Shown here piece after piece: positions 6,236-6,799 of a stretch of 6,799 nucleotides of DNA (positions within the stretch are counted from its first letter, which is position 1; each line of letters opens with the position of its first letter). Position numbers and translations under genes: made by a program. The notes below the pieces were generated by a model. That model searched no databases. It was not told the DNA's origin and saw only the letters and a program-made list of their open reading frames with translations. Source of the DNA: DATCSE01 sp036568605 (GTDB lineage Bacteria > Pseudomonadota > Gammaproteobacteria > Burkholderiales > Burkholderiaceae_C); the NCBI GenBank assembly GCA_036568605.1, contig DATCSE010000144.1:1-6799 (forward strand), written 5' to 3'.

Positions 6236-6300
6236 AGGTTGATCCGTTCGCGCTGAGAGGTTGATCCGTTCGCGCTCAGACGTCCATCCGTTCGCGCTGA
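6235..6300. repeat. Three tandem copies of a 22-bp unit
   Basis: Copies at 6235-6256, 6257-6278 and 6279-6300 share the core ATCCGTTCGCGCT. The first two are identical except for one base near the end. The third differs at three bases near its start (GACGTCC instead of GAGGTTG). The third copy also forms much of the left arm of the large palindrome at 6288-6358, so the first two look like duplicated pieces of that repeat arm. The array begins on the last base of the stop codon of the upstream gene. Confidence 0.9.
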
Positions 6301-6358
6301 GCTTGTCGAAGCGCTGGTGCCCCACGAGAAAGGGCTTCGACAGGCTCAGCCCGAACGG
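6288..6358. terminator. Large imperfect palindrome between convergent genes, dispersed-repeat type; likely bidirectional terminator
   Basis: The left arm 6288-6312 and right arm 6334-6358 are complementary over 25 positions with two exceptions (6295 and 6303), separated by a 21-base loop. The arms carry the words GCTGAGC, TGTCGAAGC, GCTTCGACAGGCTCAGC and GAACGG. These are typical of a dispersed intergenic repeat found in many high-GC proteobacteria, which also shows up in false translations as ALSLSK or LSLSKP. It sits between the plus-strand small secreted protein and the minus-strand ATPase, where it could end transcription from both sides. There is no T run, so termination is inferred from position and stem strength. 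Confidence 0.65.
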
Positions 6359-6366
6359 GAGGAGCA

Positions 6367-6799
6367 CTACGCCAGATGCGCCGCCGCCAGCAGCGCCTTC
6401 GTGTACTTCTCGCGCGGCGCCTCGAACAGCGCCTGCGCTTCGCCTTCCTCGATCACGTCGCCGTCCTTCATCACCATCACGCGGTGCGACATCGCCCGCA
6501 CGACGGCGAGATCGTGGCTGATGAAGACGTAACTCATCCCGTAGTGGCGCTGCAGGTCGGCCAGCAACTTCAGCACTTGCTGCTGCACCGACACGTCCAG
6601 CGCGGAGGTCGGCTCATCCAGCACCAGCACCTCGGGGCGCAACACGACGGCGCGCGCGATCGCGATGCGCTGGCGCTGCCCGCCCGAGAACTCGTGCGGG
6701 TAACGCTGCAGCACATCGGCCACGCCGTGGCGCTCGCTCAGGCCCACCTCGTCGAGCATCGCGAGCACCATGCGCTCGCGCTCGACGGCGGGCAGCTCG
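6367..6799 (-). CDS. yejF: Peptide ABC transporter ATP-binding protein, YejF-like (C-terminal part)
   Basis: About 143 C-terminal residues of an importer ATPase are present. The frame is open to the right edge, reading ELPAVERER before the internal methionine at 6771. Visible motifs are RYPHEFSGGQRQRIAIARA (signature), VLVLDEPTSALD (Walker B and D-loop) and YVFISHDLAVVRAMSHRV (switch histidine). The end, EEGEAQALFEAPREKYTKALLAAAHLA, fits the second half of YejF, the double ATPase of the YejABEF oligopeptide and microcin C importer. Only one ATPase domain lies inside the window and its Walker A is outside, so a single-domain dipeptide or oligopeptide ATPase (DppD, DppF or OppF) cannot be excluded. 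It points toward the convergent palindrome, which may end its transcript. Confidence 0.82.
   Translation of the reverse strand, partial: ELPAVERERMVLAMLDEVGLSERHGVADVLQRYPHEFSGGQRQRIAIARAVVLRPEVLVLDEPTSALDVSVQQQVLKLLADLQRHYGMSYVFISHDLAVVRAMSHRVMVMKDGDVIEEGEAQALFEAPREKYTKALLAAAHLA

Noticed and set aside
6235..6358. Possible CRISPR array
   Set aside because: The 22-bp copies are directly adjacent with no spacers, and the remainder is a single palindrome.
6261..6521. Plus-strand frame with HPFALSLSK-like start
   Set aside because: This is the typical false translation of the dispersed palindrome, running on antisense to the YejF-like gene.

Overview
The window looks like chromosomal DNA of a high-GC proteobacterium. 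The best guess is a betaproteobacterium of the Burkholderiales type, with Xanthomonadales as the alternative. This rests on very high GC at third codon positions, on protein family flavour (beta-class glutathione S-transferase, NatAB-type exporter, TAP-like hydrolase, YejF-like ATPase) and on two dispersed palindromes of kinds common in those groups. It is inference, because no search was run.

Layout. Positions 1-4049, minus strand: a tightly packed run read from right to left. It comprises a glutaredoxin-fold protein without cysteines (3681-4049), a secreted TAP-like alpha/beta hydrolase (2200-3684), an ABC ATPase of NatA type (1292-2203), its ABC-2 permease of NatB type (120-1295) and the N-terminus of an ElaA-like GNAT acetyltransferase (1-104). 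Each of the first three junctions is a 4-base ATGA stop/start overlap, and the last gap is 15 bases, so the set is probably one translationally coupled operon. Positions 4050-4161: leader of that run, with a nested palindromic repeat abutting the pirin stop codon. Positions 4162-5073, minus: pirin. Positions 5074-5225: divergent control region. Positions 5226-6235, plus: glutathione S-transferase followed by a small secreted protein of unknown function, which starts with GTG overlapping the transferase stop. Positions 6235-6366: convergent gap holding three tandem 22-bp repeats that merge into a large imperfect palindrome. Positions 6367-6799, minus: C-terminal part of a YejF-like peptide-importer ATPase that runs off the window.

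How the genes work together. NatA and NatB form one exporter, with the ATPase made just before its membrane partner. The hydrolase acts outside the cytoplasm, and no chemical link to the exporter is visible. Pirin and the transferase share an intergenic region and may respond to the same oxidative or electrophilic stress, but this is conjecture.

I see no clearly new multi-gene system. The points most worth a second look are the cysteine-free glutaredoxin-like protein, the in-frame Gly-Leu hexanucleotide microsatellite inside natA, the tandemly triplicated repeat arm at 6235-6300, and the small GTG-started secreted protein.
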